Shown piece by piece: positions 1 through 13,058 of a stretch of 64,000 nt of DNA. The notes under the pieces were generated by a model. That model did not search any database. It saw nothing but the letters and a program-made list of their open reading frames with translations, and was not told where the DNA came from. Origin of the DNA: Owenia fusiformis. Lineage: Eukaryota > Annelida > Polychaeta > Sabellida > Oweniidae. The stretch is from positions 35,936,436 through 36,000,435 of the forward strand of contig CAIIXF020000006.1 in assembly GCA_903813345.2 (NCBI GenBank). The letters are read 5' to 3'. Numbering within the stretch: the first letter of the stretch is position 1; every line of letters starts with the position of its first letter. The translations under genes were made by a program, and so were the position numbers.

Positions 1-3000
1 CATGTTCTTCTCTGTGTTATGTTACATGAGAGGTTTTCAATCCAGATAAGAAAGTAAGGAAGCCCGAAGAAGGTAGACACTGTGTTTATGCCTACAGTAC
101 CCTGCCTTACATTGAGGTCTTTCTTTTGGTTGTCAGTCCATAAAGAAAACATTAACTGTTCAAGTTTACATAGCTCTCAATTCTTCGTCTCTGTATTTAT
201 CACATAAACGTGTTCAGTTCCAGATGAATATGAGAAATTTGAAAAATATCTACATCTACATCTGAAGATGGCTTCTTTACTGCTGAGGTGTTTTTGGTTG
301 TTAGTCCACAATAAAAACACATATGTGTTCAGGAGAACGCAGACGAAATGGCTTCTTTACTGCTCATGTGTTTTTTGGTTGTAAGTCCACAATGAAAACA
401 CATACGTGTTCATTAGAACGCAGTTATCATCTCTTCTTTATGCATAGATTATAAAAGGACTCCAGTCCCGATATGAATTATGTAAACATGAAGAAATAAA
501 TACACCAGTAAATTTGTCTTTCGGGATTTGACATGTGTCGAGCATAGACTGTATGATCCTAAGATGAAGAAGATATTTCTTCATCTTACAGTAGCGTGAT
601 CACGATGATGTTCAGATGAAGACACTTGGTTCACATACATTTAAATGTATTTAGAAAATAACATTGTATATTGTAAAACCTGGTGTAGTATGCATACATA
701 GAACACGTATGCTGACCACAGAATAATTAGTTTATTTAGTCCATTTAGTTTTTATACTAGTTATGCGCAGCAGGATAAGTTTGTCACTTATGCATTTGGT
801 ACAGTTATTTCTGGACTGAGTTGTTTGTCTACTGTTCAGGAAAAGGATAGGCTAAAGATTAACAAAAGTAACTGTAAGGTTTACAGTAGGCCTACTGTGA
901 AGTCGTCATCTTCTTCACAGAAAAGACCAATATAGCTTTTTAGCCTACTCATCTTCCAAGTAGATCTTTTCGAATCAGAGACCTATAAGTTATTGTCTCT
1001 GATTGAGCGTTCCTGTTTTCTCCAAGTAATTGTAGATGTTGCTATTACTATATGCTGAAGAAAACGATTCATGGATGATCACAATCATCCTGTTATTGGT
1101 TGATTCCGTCTCTTCAACAGAGAAGTAGAAGGTGACTTAGATTGTTTTAGTTTTGAGTCACTAGACTATTCTTCTAGCTATATTAGCCAACAACTGAACA
1201 ACACAAGTAATTATTCATATAAGAAGTGTTGTATGCGTTGACAAATGACAATGTCATGAACTTGTCATTTCTGAGTTTCAGACTGAAATCTTTATATTCT
1301 CAAGAATCATTTCTGAATACTCCTATTTAGACTCTATTCCTGGAATATTAACGTTCAGAGTTGAGTTGGCGGAAGTATCTTTGACATAGGTTACTTTCGC
1401 CAGATGCTTCTCATAAAGCATTCAACTCAGTGTAATTGTTTGAGGAATTAAGATTACAGTCGAGGTTTTTTGAAAACTTAAACATTTGGCGGCTTTCAGT
1501 TTGCCAGTTAAAGTAAGGTTATGTCTAAAACATCACCTCAGTAAAGGTTTTGTTTCCTTTATTTTTCTTAGCCTTGACAGCTTTTGAAGTCAAAAGTTGA
1601 TTATTGAAGTCTAAGATGACTTTTCAGATCTCTTGGTAAGTCAGTTCAAGAGACTGTAAATCAAATTCTGTGTTTTTCACTACAACCTTGGGTGTTATTC
1701 CAAAGGTTTTATTTTGTGACGAGGGGAAGTAGTTATACTTACTTATAACAAGTCCCTATATCTGTATATCCAGACCAATGGCCTGTTTGCTACCACATCA
1801 CACACAGAATGAATATTTGTTTATTTTGACCTTGTTCAGGTTGCTCAGTTTTTAAACACGGTTTAAGTTTAATCACTGTTTTGAAGAGTGTTTTACTGAG
1901 CCAGCCTCAGTCATGACAGTATCATCTTCAACAGGTTCACAGTCGTGCCGTGCTTCTGTGTAAACATTTGTGTCTTAAATAGCCACACATTTACTTTAAA
2001 TCAGTGTATCATCAGTGTTCAGTTCAATCACTATTTGAGAGATCTTACATGTTGATTAGAGGTTTATGTTTTTTCACCATGGAATCACTTGTTACCATGT
2101 TTCCTTGGTGGTAGAACCTCAATACATCATTTAGTGGTACTGAAGTACTATATACTCAAGAGCTAGTGTACTCTTTGTTATAGACATGGTTTCGTTTGTC
2201 TTGACATGAGCTCTTCCAAACAAGAGATTCAGACTTACCTTTTTACGCATTGGTCAATTAATATTAACAGTGGCAATTTTTCACACATATGCCAAAAATT
2301 GTCGTGATCAAATTGTGACCAAGTTATTTTTGTAACAGTCTCATGATTTTAAGAATCACAAATATTTTCTGCTGACTGTTATACATATGTTCTTTAACGG
2401 AAATCACTTTCCGTTTCCGTGCGGTTTTGGAGATATTTCTATACGAATTATCTTCAACTCCATCTATACTTTATCAAATAGTTTCATTTTTGAGACAGTA
2501 TATTTTTTCAGATGTTGTTTTGAGTAGAACACTGAATTAAGGAATCGTCCTGTCCTGAGACTAGTAATGTCACTACCCCCTTAATAGGACAAATATACAT
2601 CTAAGGTTTATGATGTCAAGATTCCAAGTAATTAACAAGGCATTTTGGTGCCCTGTCACAGGAATGTAAATTCTCAGGAACCACATAGTCATCGGTTCGA
2701 TTCCTATTACCGTAGCTACTGTAGTTTAGTGGTGTTTGCCTATTCTATTTGGCAATTGAATAAGGCTTTTAACGTTGCTTTATTTTCCTCTGTACCATTC
2801 ATAATTGAGGCAGATGGTGGTCAACCTCTTGAGGTGTTTAACAGAGGATTTCAATGCGAGAATAATTCTCGTTTTATTTATACATGTTATATGGGAACGG
2901 TTCTTGAACACTTACAAGGTAGATGAAAGTTGCCCAAGAACATTTTTGTGTTCAAAGATGCAAACCATAACGTAGTTGTTAATATCCACGTTGCTTGACA

Positions 3001-4735
3001 GCTAGACTATCCTTCAAAATCAGGGTTCATTTTCAACAAGAGAAAGTGAAACACCTGTTGATTTTAAGGATGAGAAGCGTGATGGGGTTTTTAACACCTA
3101 TATTGCAAGAAAGCAATACTGTGACATCTGACACTACAGTTCAATTGATGTGTAACACTAGTTACTATTAGACATCAAGACGTCTCACTTGAATTGTTTG
3201 TTGTTCCAGATTCAAAGAATATTGATGTTTAGAACATCAAAGTCTTATTAATGTGAGCTTGCATTTCCATTGCATTCTAATGAGTTTATTTACTCATATT
3301 TTAGTCATAGTATACATGTTTGTGTATGACTAAACAGCAATATTAGAAGATACATGAAACGTTTATCTTCCCTAGCAACTTTGTGGATAAATACATTGCA
3401 GGTGTTTCCTATCAAGAGACGCAGAATTTTTTATCACACTATATATGCTATTAGACTAGAATGCCACTTAATTACATGGTAGTCGTCTTATTTACCTGTA
3501 ATTGTTGTAATTGGAACTCTCTAATGATATATTCTATCATGATATCGTACAATTTGTTCTAGTAAATTGTCAGCAGAGGAGGGTTTTCAGAACCAGTTCG
3601 TAAATGATCTTGTCCTGATAACTTCTTCTAGAGTCGAATGATTCTTTAAGGTTTTGAGTTAGTGTTGTGGTTCAGTTGAACTTATTCACTCTTAACCATT
3701 ATAATCTCTTTCTTGGGTTTGTACCAAGATCTAGGATTGTATTCAGCAGGTATCATCTAGACATGTTTGGATACATGACTATCTTTAATTTACCGATCTT
3801 TTCAGAACGTGTTCGGTAATATGCACAGTTTTATTGTTGAATTGTAAACAACCAAGCATACTCGACTAATAAGGAGGGTGTACATGGGTTCTTCAATGAT
3901 TGAACATGTGATCCTAATGGCAATGAGTAAATGATGAATCTCTACGTAGTTTATCATTCAGACATAGCTTAGCCTTTAAGGGTTACAATGCTTTGCAGAA
4001 GCACTTATACCAGATGTTTAATATTTAAAGATGTAATTGGGATTTCGGAGTTATCACAATCCCAAGAATATTTAAACAACTGGTGTTCATAGTTCGAAGA
4101 TCATAAAGAGTCCAACATATGGTAACCGATGTAGTACTTCGTCTCACCTTTACTCAAAAGAGAGAACGAAAAGTTTGCATTGATTTGAAGAACCAGATAC
4201 ATTTAAGGAACTTCAATATAATTCCTTTAGATCTTTTAATCAAGCAATTATTAGCTGTTATCTATACACGTACAAGGTATACAGAAGTATAGAAGGGTCG
4301 AAAAGTAAAGAAGGGTCGAAAACGTTATGTCAAGACCAGTAGCTACTTCTTCAATCTTTGTTTCTAGAAGTCGAGTGGAAGATATGTTTAAAGCAGGCAC
4401 AATGGGCAGCTTAAATTACTTCCAAGTCATGTATGTAAGTCTAAGACATGTAAGACTATGCTAGAAAATATTCTGACATTTTTCTTAAATTTATGGCCAA
4501 TCAGAATGTCAGAATTTGTACTGTGGTATAAGTTCGTTGTTGACCTTTGGTGGTTGAATTACCCCGCCATAGATAGACGTCCGTTTTTTATCATAGTGGC
4601 CATTTGAGTCATATATGAAATAATACTCAGTAGTTTTTTAGCATAGTGAATCTGAATTATTAGTTTTGTTAAGTGTTTAACACAGTTTGAACATTTCACC
4701 CCAGAACTTGTACTAGGTTATTAAGTTCCTTAGTC
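1..4735. repeat. Chain of consecutive stem-loops (non-coding)
   Basis: No credible coding region is visible. From about base 280 onward the sequence is a near-continuous series of short inverted repeats. Examples of perfect stems: 560-571 with 577-588 (12 bp), 895-902 with 913-920 (8 bp), 973-982 with 995-1004 (10 bp), 1243-1250 with 1263-1270 (8 bp), 2274-2281 with 2294-2301 (8 bp), 2333-2340 with 2374-2381 (8 bp), 3222-3229 with 3233-3240 (8 bp), 3302-3309 with 3325-3332 (8 bp), 4037-4044 with 4058-4065 (8 bp), 4470-4480 with 4505-4515 (11 bp). Some are nested: 849-856 pairs with 939-946 and encloses two hairpins. Nature unknown. Confidence 0.6.
126..424. repeat. Short diverged direct repeats, ~77-bp unit
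   Basis: Two adjacent copies run from the ATGGCTTCTTTACTGCT motif to GAACGCAG (about 272-346 and 349-424). A third, more diverged partial copy lies near 126-165. Each holds a hairpin in which GTGTTTT pairs with AAAACAC around TTGTNAGTCCACAA. They form the 5' part of the hairpin-rich region. Confidence 0.6.
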
Positions 4736-4916
4736 CCGAAGGCTTTATGATGTAAAGTTGGGTTACCTAAAGTTGTAGGGTTGATCAATTTGTAGTTTGT
4801 TGCAAATTTATTCTATTCCCGTGGTCTTTCTGCTGTTGAACCCACCGCCTACTTGGCTGGGATTCAGCACATAGTGGCAATATTAGTGTAAGTAGTAAAG
4901 GTTTGCGTAGTAAAAT

Positions 4917-5207
4917 CTTAAAATTTAAAGTAATTTTAGTTTTTATTAGTAAACCATACTTACCTAATATTGCCACTACAAATATTTCCCTCCCTCCTCC
5001 TCCGCTTACAGCAGAATTTTCATAAATGTTATAGCGGAATAATTGAGGAATATCCGGGCATGTGTGCGGGGGTGCACAGTGTAATATGCTCAAGAAATTC
5101 CCGGGAAGTTGGCCATAGATAGATTCAATGGTGGATGTTAGCACATAGTGGCAATATTAGGTAAGTATGGTTTACTAATAAAAACTAAAATTACTTTAAA
5201 TTTTAAG
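4917..5207. repeat. Fold-back repeat with 62-bp perfect arms
   Basis: Bases 4917-4978 and 5146-5207 are exact reverse complements over 62 bp, separated by a 167-bp spacer. A further partial copy of the arm tip (CACATAGTGGCAATATTAG) is at 4868-4886 in direct orientation to the right arm. The arm identity suggests recent origin or gene conversion. Probably a small fold-back transposable element; no target-site duplication was identified. Confidence 0.7.
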
Positions 5208-5660
5208 AATCTCTAATGTTGCAACTCTGCTTACTTATGTAATAATATATAGAATATGATATCATTGGGTGGTTTACAATCACTTTTTACGGATAAGTTA
5301 AATTGAGTAAGAGGGTTTCCAATAAAAAGTAGAAAGGATGGATTTCGGGGCAGTAACCAGAACCCAACATACCGTGAGATTCGAGGATCCACGTTGAGCC
5401 CATACCACTGAGCTCGCCAATACATATGGCCATGTGCCGTCAGCCATGATGTCACCGAACAAGCTCATGGTATCAGGAGGTCTGGTCAACACCCGTGATA
5501 TTCGCCAATTCATGTTTAGTTGGACTTTCGACACCAAAACAATTTATATTTATTTTAACAGAACCAGTTAAAGTTAAAACCAAAAGGATTCGAAGCTTTC
5601 CTTTGAAACAAATAATATATATGAAGGTTTTGTAAGAAAATTGTTTTAAGGAATGATGTA

Positions 5661-6408
5661 CAGGGTGTTCAAAAAAAAACGCAACCCAAAGAAATCGCTA
5701 TATCTTGGAAAATACTAGTCCAATTGTGTTCATTTTTTCAGGAAGGAAAGAAGAGACTGTGTATGTATAGCTCATGTTGTTAGTTAGTTGTAAAACATGA
5801 TGCCTTGGACAAATGCTCAAAAGACATTAGTATTGGAAAGATACGAAAAACGCAGTCAGAGACTACTGCCACAGCAATAAAACCAAATAACTTTCTAACC
5901 ATAGTGTTTTGGCTATTCAAATTTGGCACAAATCATCTTCATTCAATGTATGATAAATCTGTAGAGTGAAATCAAAATCACTCCAGGGACTTTACAGTTT
6001 TGGTTGAAATGCTTTCAAAACCCAGTCAAACACCCTGGTTCAGCCAGACTTAAGAAGGCATTTTGACCATGACTGTAAAGTCCCTGGAGTGATTTTAATG
6101 AAACTCCCCCAATTCACTACACATTATATGAAGATAATTTGTGGTGAATCTGAAGTGCCAAAACACCATGGTTAGAAAGTAAGTAGGGTTTATTGCTCTG
6201 GCAGTCACCTCTGGTTGCGTTTTTCGTATCTTTCCAATACTAATGTCTTTTGAGAAGGTGTCCAAGGCATCATATTTTACAACTAACTAACAGCAGGAGC
6301 TATACACACATAGTCTCTTCTTTCTTTCCTGAAAAAATGAACACAAATGGATAAGTATTTTCCAAGATATAGTGATTTCTTTGGGTTGCGTTTTTTTTGA
6401 ACACCCTG
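5661..6408. mobile_element. Mariner-type MITE with very long inverted repeats
   Basis: The ends are CAGGGTGTTC and its complement GAACACCCTG, flanked by TA dinucleotides (5659-5660 and 6409-6410), the target duplication typical of the Tc1/mariner superfamily. Most of the 748-bp element is one imperfect palindrome: the left half (AACGCAACCCAAAG, GAAAGATACGAAAAACGCA) recurs reversed in the right half. The 118-codon open frame on the minus strand lies inside the element and is not a gene. Confidence 0.8.
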
Positions 6409-6410
6409 TA

Positions 6411-9400
6411 TTTTATGCTGCCCTGTGTATTTTCTTGATACATCCATTGAGATTTTCACATGCAAACACAACATAAGCAATAAATATTTTTGAACTAAAT
6501 TGTTTTTATTTTTTTTCTCCGTTCTACTTGTCTCACTGAGACCCTGAAATAATGCATACAATATGAAACATAAATGAGTCATACGAGACTGTATACGTAA
6601 AAGACTTGGTATACAGTGTTCACCATAAATAAATGACACCTGGATTTGCTGAAGTGAGGATTTCCCATGTTAAAAACGAGAGGATTTCCAAGGGTCCATA
6701 CATAAGTAGGCTAGTTCAGAGTATAGAAAATGTAAAATATACAAAACTAAAAGGAAGTGTATCTAGACATTTTTGGAAAGGATGAAGTCTCAAATCAACA
6801 TGGTTTGGGAATGGTGCTAGAAAATCAAGATGCCATTTATTTATGGTGAGCACTGTAGTTATGATGAACAGTCTCTTCAGAATGAAAGGGGGAATATTTA
6901 CAACTTATTTTAATCCAGAATTAAAATGATTCATGGCATATTTCTGACCATAGAATAATCCCTTTTCTGATTTATCTTATATTTGGGTGCCATAAACCAC
7001 CGCACCTTAATTATTCTGACTTGAACTGTATACAGGTATAGTTCATCCTGAAACTTCTATAGGTACACTTCGTATACACAATATTAATTCTTCAGTCCAT
7101 TGCGTTGTGCCAAAATTCTTAAGTAGCACATTTACAGTCCAATATAGTACACCTTATCAAGCGAAATAATGTGAATACAATATTTATATTACATCGTTTC
7201 TCTGCTGCATTATCTTATATAGTATTTTAAAAATCACATCATGCGATAATATATACCCTAGGTACCCTAGGTAGTGATATTTGTTGGACAGTTAGGGAAT
7301 CGAGGTGTGGGTTCAGTTCAGACCCGTATATCATCTGTAGGTAGAACTGTTCATTGTTATGTTAACCCTATATTTAACTCCCTGGCCTAATTGCCGTTTG
7401 TTTTGCACCTCCTTTAGTGAATATGTCCTCAGTAACCTTACAAAACAATACATTCATAACAACTTTAAAATAATAACTTACATTTGAGCATCATTATTAA
7501 TTAAAATACAGCAGATGAAATTTTAAATATCATGGAATTTGATTAAAATCAAGTCGAGGGAAACTCTCACCTTTCTATGGACATTTTAGGGGTTTCTACA
7601 TATCCGAGAATCTGATGGAGAAAATACAATGCTAAACCGAGATCTTCCCTAAGTTATTATTAGGCTCCTGGATATCAAGTATATTAATGCAAAAATGTGA
7701 ATTGCATTCAATACAAACATGTATAAACTGTCATCAAAATCAGGTCATGAATTATAGAAAGCATTCCACATTTGAACATATACAAGCAATGGCATATGTG
7801 ATATATGGTTTATCAAGATATGGACAAATCAATGAAAAGTAAAAGTCTGTCATTCAATTAGGGATTGGCTTTTGTAAAAGTTCCAATTAAAATCAGTTTA
7901 TACATAAAATATTTGAATGTTAATATGCATAAATTGTCATTTTGGCAAAACATCAGAAAACCAATCAAACATAAACATTAAAATATTCTATGCATAATTT
8001 CTTTTAAAGGTGAATAGAACAAAATCTGATTCCTAATTGAAAGACAGCAGACTTTAACACCAACTTACAGACACAGAAACCTGCTAAAAGAAGTATTCAA
8101 CTGTTAGACAATAGACAGAGACAAATTTAATTCAAATCAAAGCAATCAATGTGACAATCATAATTGAATCTGCAACAATTTTATCATATATAATTGACAA
8201 TACAGTAAAGGCAACATTATATTATGAAGTATATTGAGTATACTAGTCTAAGTTCATAAAATGGCATTCAACATGTTCAACATATACTTACCAGCCACAA
8301 TGCCTGGGGAAAAATATACCAGCTGAATATATAGTACATAGTAATCTGGGATGTAAAAATTCAATGGACTATGGCAACAATTGACAATGGCAACAAGAAT
8401 AAACAATTTCAGTGTATATTCATAGAACAGTGGCAACAAGAATAAACAATTTCAGTGTATATTCATAGAACAGTGGCAACAAGAATAAACAATTTCAGTG
8501 TATATATTCATAGGAGAGCATGTCACATGCAAAAGGCAAACAATCAGCAATTGGAGTTATATAATCACTTTACGGAGCCAGGTAGACTAGTAGAGAATGA
8601 AACTGGACGTTGAGCCGATTAGATCTGAAAACATCATGACAAACCACAACTTGAATTCATATCATATATCATGAACAGCCACAAAGTAATTTGCCAGAAA
8701 ATACACAATCTGTTCAATGGCTGCCCAAAGAAATACACAATAATCGAAGTATTTTTTACACATTTGAGACATTTATTAAAGATCTAATTTTATACAGAGA
8801 ACTAAAAGAACATGGCAACATTGTGAAAATAATGTTCACTGGTAGCATTTCTTTAGGTAACCAGTGAACCATTAACATAATACATAAAACAACTGCATAA
8901 TCGTATAATAAAAATACATGTGATGTGATGTTATTGAATCACATAACTAAGTAGAACATTCGTCACAAGTTAACAAGGAGGATGCCTGGAAAGTACTGTT
9001 TAAAATCCTGAAGTGATCAGTACATATCCCTTAAACCTGTTTCAACTTGATATAAATATGCACATAAAATGATATCAACAATACAATTGAGTCAAAGTAT
9101 AATAGTCTACATACAAGTATAAATATCAACATATTGTAATACTTTTCCGTTTTCCCTTCACAAATCACCAGAAAATTATTTACTACATAAATGTACAGTT
9201 ACGGTACTCTTATCCTGTTGTATATACATATTGTTCATTTGCAAGGTACCCGCATAGCATACTCAAAACATTACTATTCTAGCTAAAAATGGCATACATC
9301 CTTCCACACTTCTGCTCGTACACTATTTTCTGTTATGTATATTAATTATATGGTCATCTAATGACACAAACATGATTTAAAAATGCAAACAGATCGAGGA

Positions 9401-12400
9401 AATAGCAACTCCTTGGTTCACTGTTGTTAGTTATATATAATACAGTTCATTTAAACCTGAACAAGGAAACATTTATATATCATATATCGTACAGAACAGC
9501 ATCAGTGAATTGATCAACATCACGAGATATTACCCACAAACTTCCAAACTTGTCGGATAATCGTTGGCATAGGTATCTCTATCAGCTTAGAGAACTGTCT
9601 TTACGATTAAAGCATCATCATATAGCATCAGTGGTTATGGTTATACATGGAATCAATACGCAGTAGGGTGATAGATTATATCATATCATATACAGTTTAA
9701 CATCATACAGTATACACAGCATAGAATGAGATGAAGCAATATATAACATGTATAGTATATATGCAATATATGATAGCATGTGTAGTGTAGTAGTACATGT
9801 ATGTATATATATGGTAACTATGGAAACCGACTATGGTATTTACAGATGCAAAGTCACATTGTTAACTCTATGAAGCGACATCAACCTGGAAGGAAAGAAG
9901 AATAACATGTTGGCATGGCAACGGATAAAACAATAACATGGCAACATAATATACATTAGATGATTTGAAGAATACAAACAAATTAAGGGCAACACACTGC
10001 ATGAGATTTTCAGCAAATAATTTATCTAAATTTTTTTTTAATTAACCATGCAGCGTGTTTTCAGATACTATACCTTTTCAGAAACTAGCAGCAATGCTGT
10101 TGATTGGATACTAGTCAAGTTCTGATGTATCATCTTCTAACCCCGCCAAGATGGTAATATGTTTGTGTGTGAGAGACAATATAGACTAACCCTGTATATA
10201 ATATGGTGACACTACAAAACAACTTAATTAAGCTAACTCTGCAGACAGTGTAACACCCCATGATTGTTAACTTAACTGTCGAATGAACAATAAATTAGTC
10301 TTGCTTCAAGCCACCCTCCCCCGACTCTACACAGTGTCATGTTGTATGCTATGTAGGGTTAAATTGCTTAAGGTGAAGTAGGAGATATTGGAGACTTAAA
10401 GCAAGGCTGTGAGCAATGAATAATGAAGTATCGATAACATGTAGTCAATCATATACATTAAGAATAAATTTGGAACGAATGATATACTGCATCAACAAGG
10501 TGGGTGGTTAAGCTTTTGAGAGAACTTGTGAGTGTGTGGAACCATGGTCCACTGACCTTCAGGCCTCCCCTTAGTAGTATTCACTTTCCTTTACGAGTTG
10601 TAATAAGGTCCCTGGAACAACCAGTTAAGAGGGGGACAGAAATCCCTGGGGTCATAATATCAAACTTACGTACAAGTTCTCATAAATGTGTAGCTTAACC
10701 CCCCTATGTATTTCAAATTTACTTCTTATTCATCCAACCCATTCTCAAAAACGTTAGCATGGGAAATGTCAAGCCAAGTTTCATTACACCATCATACAGT
10801 TGTCATATGGGTGTTGGTTTTACCCCATAAACATTAACCATATCTAATTTGTAGTTATCAAAATGTTAAACATGTTATATATAGGCTAAAAAATGTTTAG
10901 ATCACTCTTATAAAAGACTTGTTATGACAACTGTAAAAGATGTAAGTACCCATCAAGCATCCTCTGATTGCTTCCTAAGACCTCCTGTGTTACCATGGTT
11001 ACGATACAGCAAGCAATATAACAACAATAAATTATATTATTCAGTGTGTATGCTAATAAATCATAACTAATCAGGATAGATAGACAGCTAGGCTAATTGT
11101 AACAATCAACGAAGAATAATCATATATAGTTATATATGCAGAATTACCAGATTGAGATATGACATGTATATAGCATCAACAAAATCATTAGTTATTGGGC
11201 TATAATTGGGTCACATATAGGCAAATAATTCGAAGTGCATAGGTGACATATGAATACATTTGCATCAAATAAATAATATTATGTAAAAGGGTTGAAAATA
11301 TGGGTTAGTATGATACTTGCAAGTACATTATCAAAATATTTCAGTCACCTCAGATATTGATCTTCTTCTGAAATGGTGCATTGTGGGACTTATTTGTCTC
11401 CAAGTAGCAGACCAATCAGAAGCTCTGTTACATCAATGGCTTGGGCTCAAAATTAAGCTTAAAATGCAATAATGAACTGATTGATCTCCTGGTGGCAATA
11501 GCCAATCAGAAGCTCTATTGAATAAATATATTGTATTGAGCCAAACGTTAAGCTCACAATGCAACAGTTAACTGATTTGGCTCAAAGTGGCAATGGCCAA
11601 TCAGATACTTTGTAACATATACATAAATGATTTGGGATTAATCACTATCACCATGGCAATATTTGAGAATGCTGTATCCAAGGATAAAAATGACAAATAC
11701 CAGAGTATTTCCTTAACAATGCCTAGATGAAGAAATAACTCAAGCAGTTGTCAAAGAGTCTAGATAAAAACATAAGCCCCCCCCCCTCCATCCAACACAT
11801 TAGCACATACAGGAGCACAAAATCCAATTTTTAAGATATTTGGAATAAAAGAGTATAACTACAATTATGTTAAGACACAAAGAAATCAATGTGATAAAAT
11901 GTGAAAAAATTGTTTCTCTAATAAAAACGAGATGAAGGAATGTTCTCAAGTGTACACAGGTTAATGTGCATACGGTCACACAACCTCTGTCACGTCAACC
12001 ACTCCCAGGCTTAACTATTCCAGCTCTTAAAACCTAGTTGAAAAATTGCATTAATGCATACAAAAAAACATACCATAGGTAAGTATATAGATATATAAAC
12101 AAGCATGTTAGTACAAAACATCAACATTCAGTAGATTTTATACATTGATGGGAAAGCCTACAATTTTGACAGTGAGGGAGTGTCTCTATATAAGTGGGCT
12201 TGGGGGCGTGCCTAGACCTACCTGCGTACTTACACTGGAGTTGCTCTCATATTTCATCTGGTCCCATGACTTATGTTAATATTTTTCTCTTTATTCAAGA
12301 CATATTTTAAACTATGAGAATGTAGTGTCAATGACATCTAATGTGAATGGACAGATTTGAAGTCACTGACAGTACAAAATGTAGTGCAGAATCCAGGATG

Positions 12401-12912
12401 TTGGCCTTACAATGTATCTCAGAACTGATCTCTTGAACTGATTGGTTAATATAAAAATTTTAGATTTACATCATATATTCACAATTTTCCAACTTAAACT
12501 GTGAAAATCCAGAAGATACAATGTCATATCAATGATACATTTTAGCCTTATTTGCCTCACTGACAATTGTATTTGCCTCCCATAACTTTTATCCTGGCTG
12601 CGCTCAAAAAGTAAGAATGGTAGATATGTGAGGCCAAAGTCCTAGTATTCTTGCACTGATACTCCTGTGTTCTCCCCAGCATTGAATTGTACCAACCTTT
12701 GCCAAATGGAAATTGATGAGCATTTTGACTTTTCCGACAGAAGTCATTAGTTTACGAATGAAAGTTTGTGCAACTCAAAGCTGGCTTAAACTCAGAACTT
12801 TCTTTTTTCACAAAAAATCCTGGGGAGAACACATGAAATGCTACTGAAATGTTCCCTTTAGAAGGGGCTACCTTATATACAAGAGGATCTGTGTGTGTGG
12901 TCTGTATGGGTG
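6411..12912. other. Gene-free AT-rich stretch downstream of the FUBP gene
   Basis: No exon or convincing open frame was found on either strand. The part next to 12912 is probably 3'UTR of the minus-strand FUBP gene; an AATAAA on the minus strand at 12290-12295 lies about 620 nt past its stop codon, but many such hexamers occur in this AT-rich DNA, so the transcript end cannot be set. It holds one short tandem repeat (8388-8513) and several CCAATCAGAAGCTCT-like repeats around 11400-11620. Confidence 0.45.
8388..8513. repeat. Tandem repeat, 43-bp unit, about 3 copies
   Basis: The motif TGGCAACAAGAATAAACAAT recurs at about 8388, 8431 and 8474, giving a 43-bp period. The copies are nearly identical; the last has a 2-bp TA expansion. 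Confidence 0.85.
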
Positions 12913-13058
12913 TTACTGCTGTGGGGGCTGGGGTTGTTGCTGTTGCTGCTGTGCTGCCTGTTGATACACCTGCTGTGCCTCTTGATGTAGTCCCTGACTC
13001 CTGTAGTACTCTGCCCAGGCAGCGCTGTAGTCGGCTTGGCCAGTAGCTGGATTCACAG
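12913..13058 (-). CDS. FUBP1: FUBP exon 18 (second Tyr motif, stop codon)
   Basis: Encodes [20 protein letters not shown], then a Gln-rich end PQPPQQ and TAA at 12913-12915. Acceptor AATAACAG. The AWAEYYR motif is the second copy of the C-terminal repeat (compare AWEEYYKK in FUBP1). Confidence 0.93.

Noticed and set aside
6283-6639. 118-codon minus-strand open frame
   Set aside because: Mostly translation of the palindromic mariner-type MITE and its flank.
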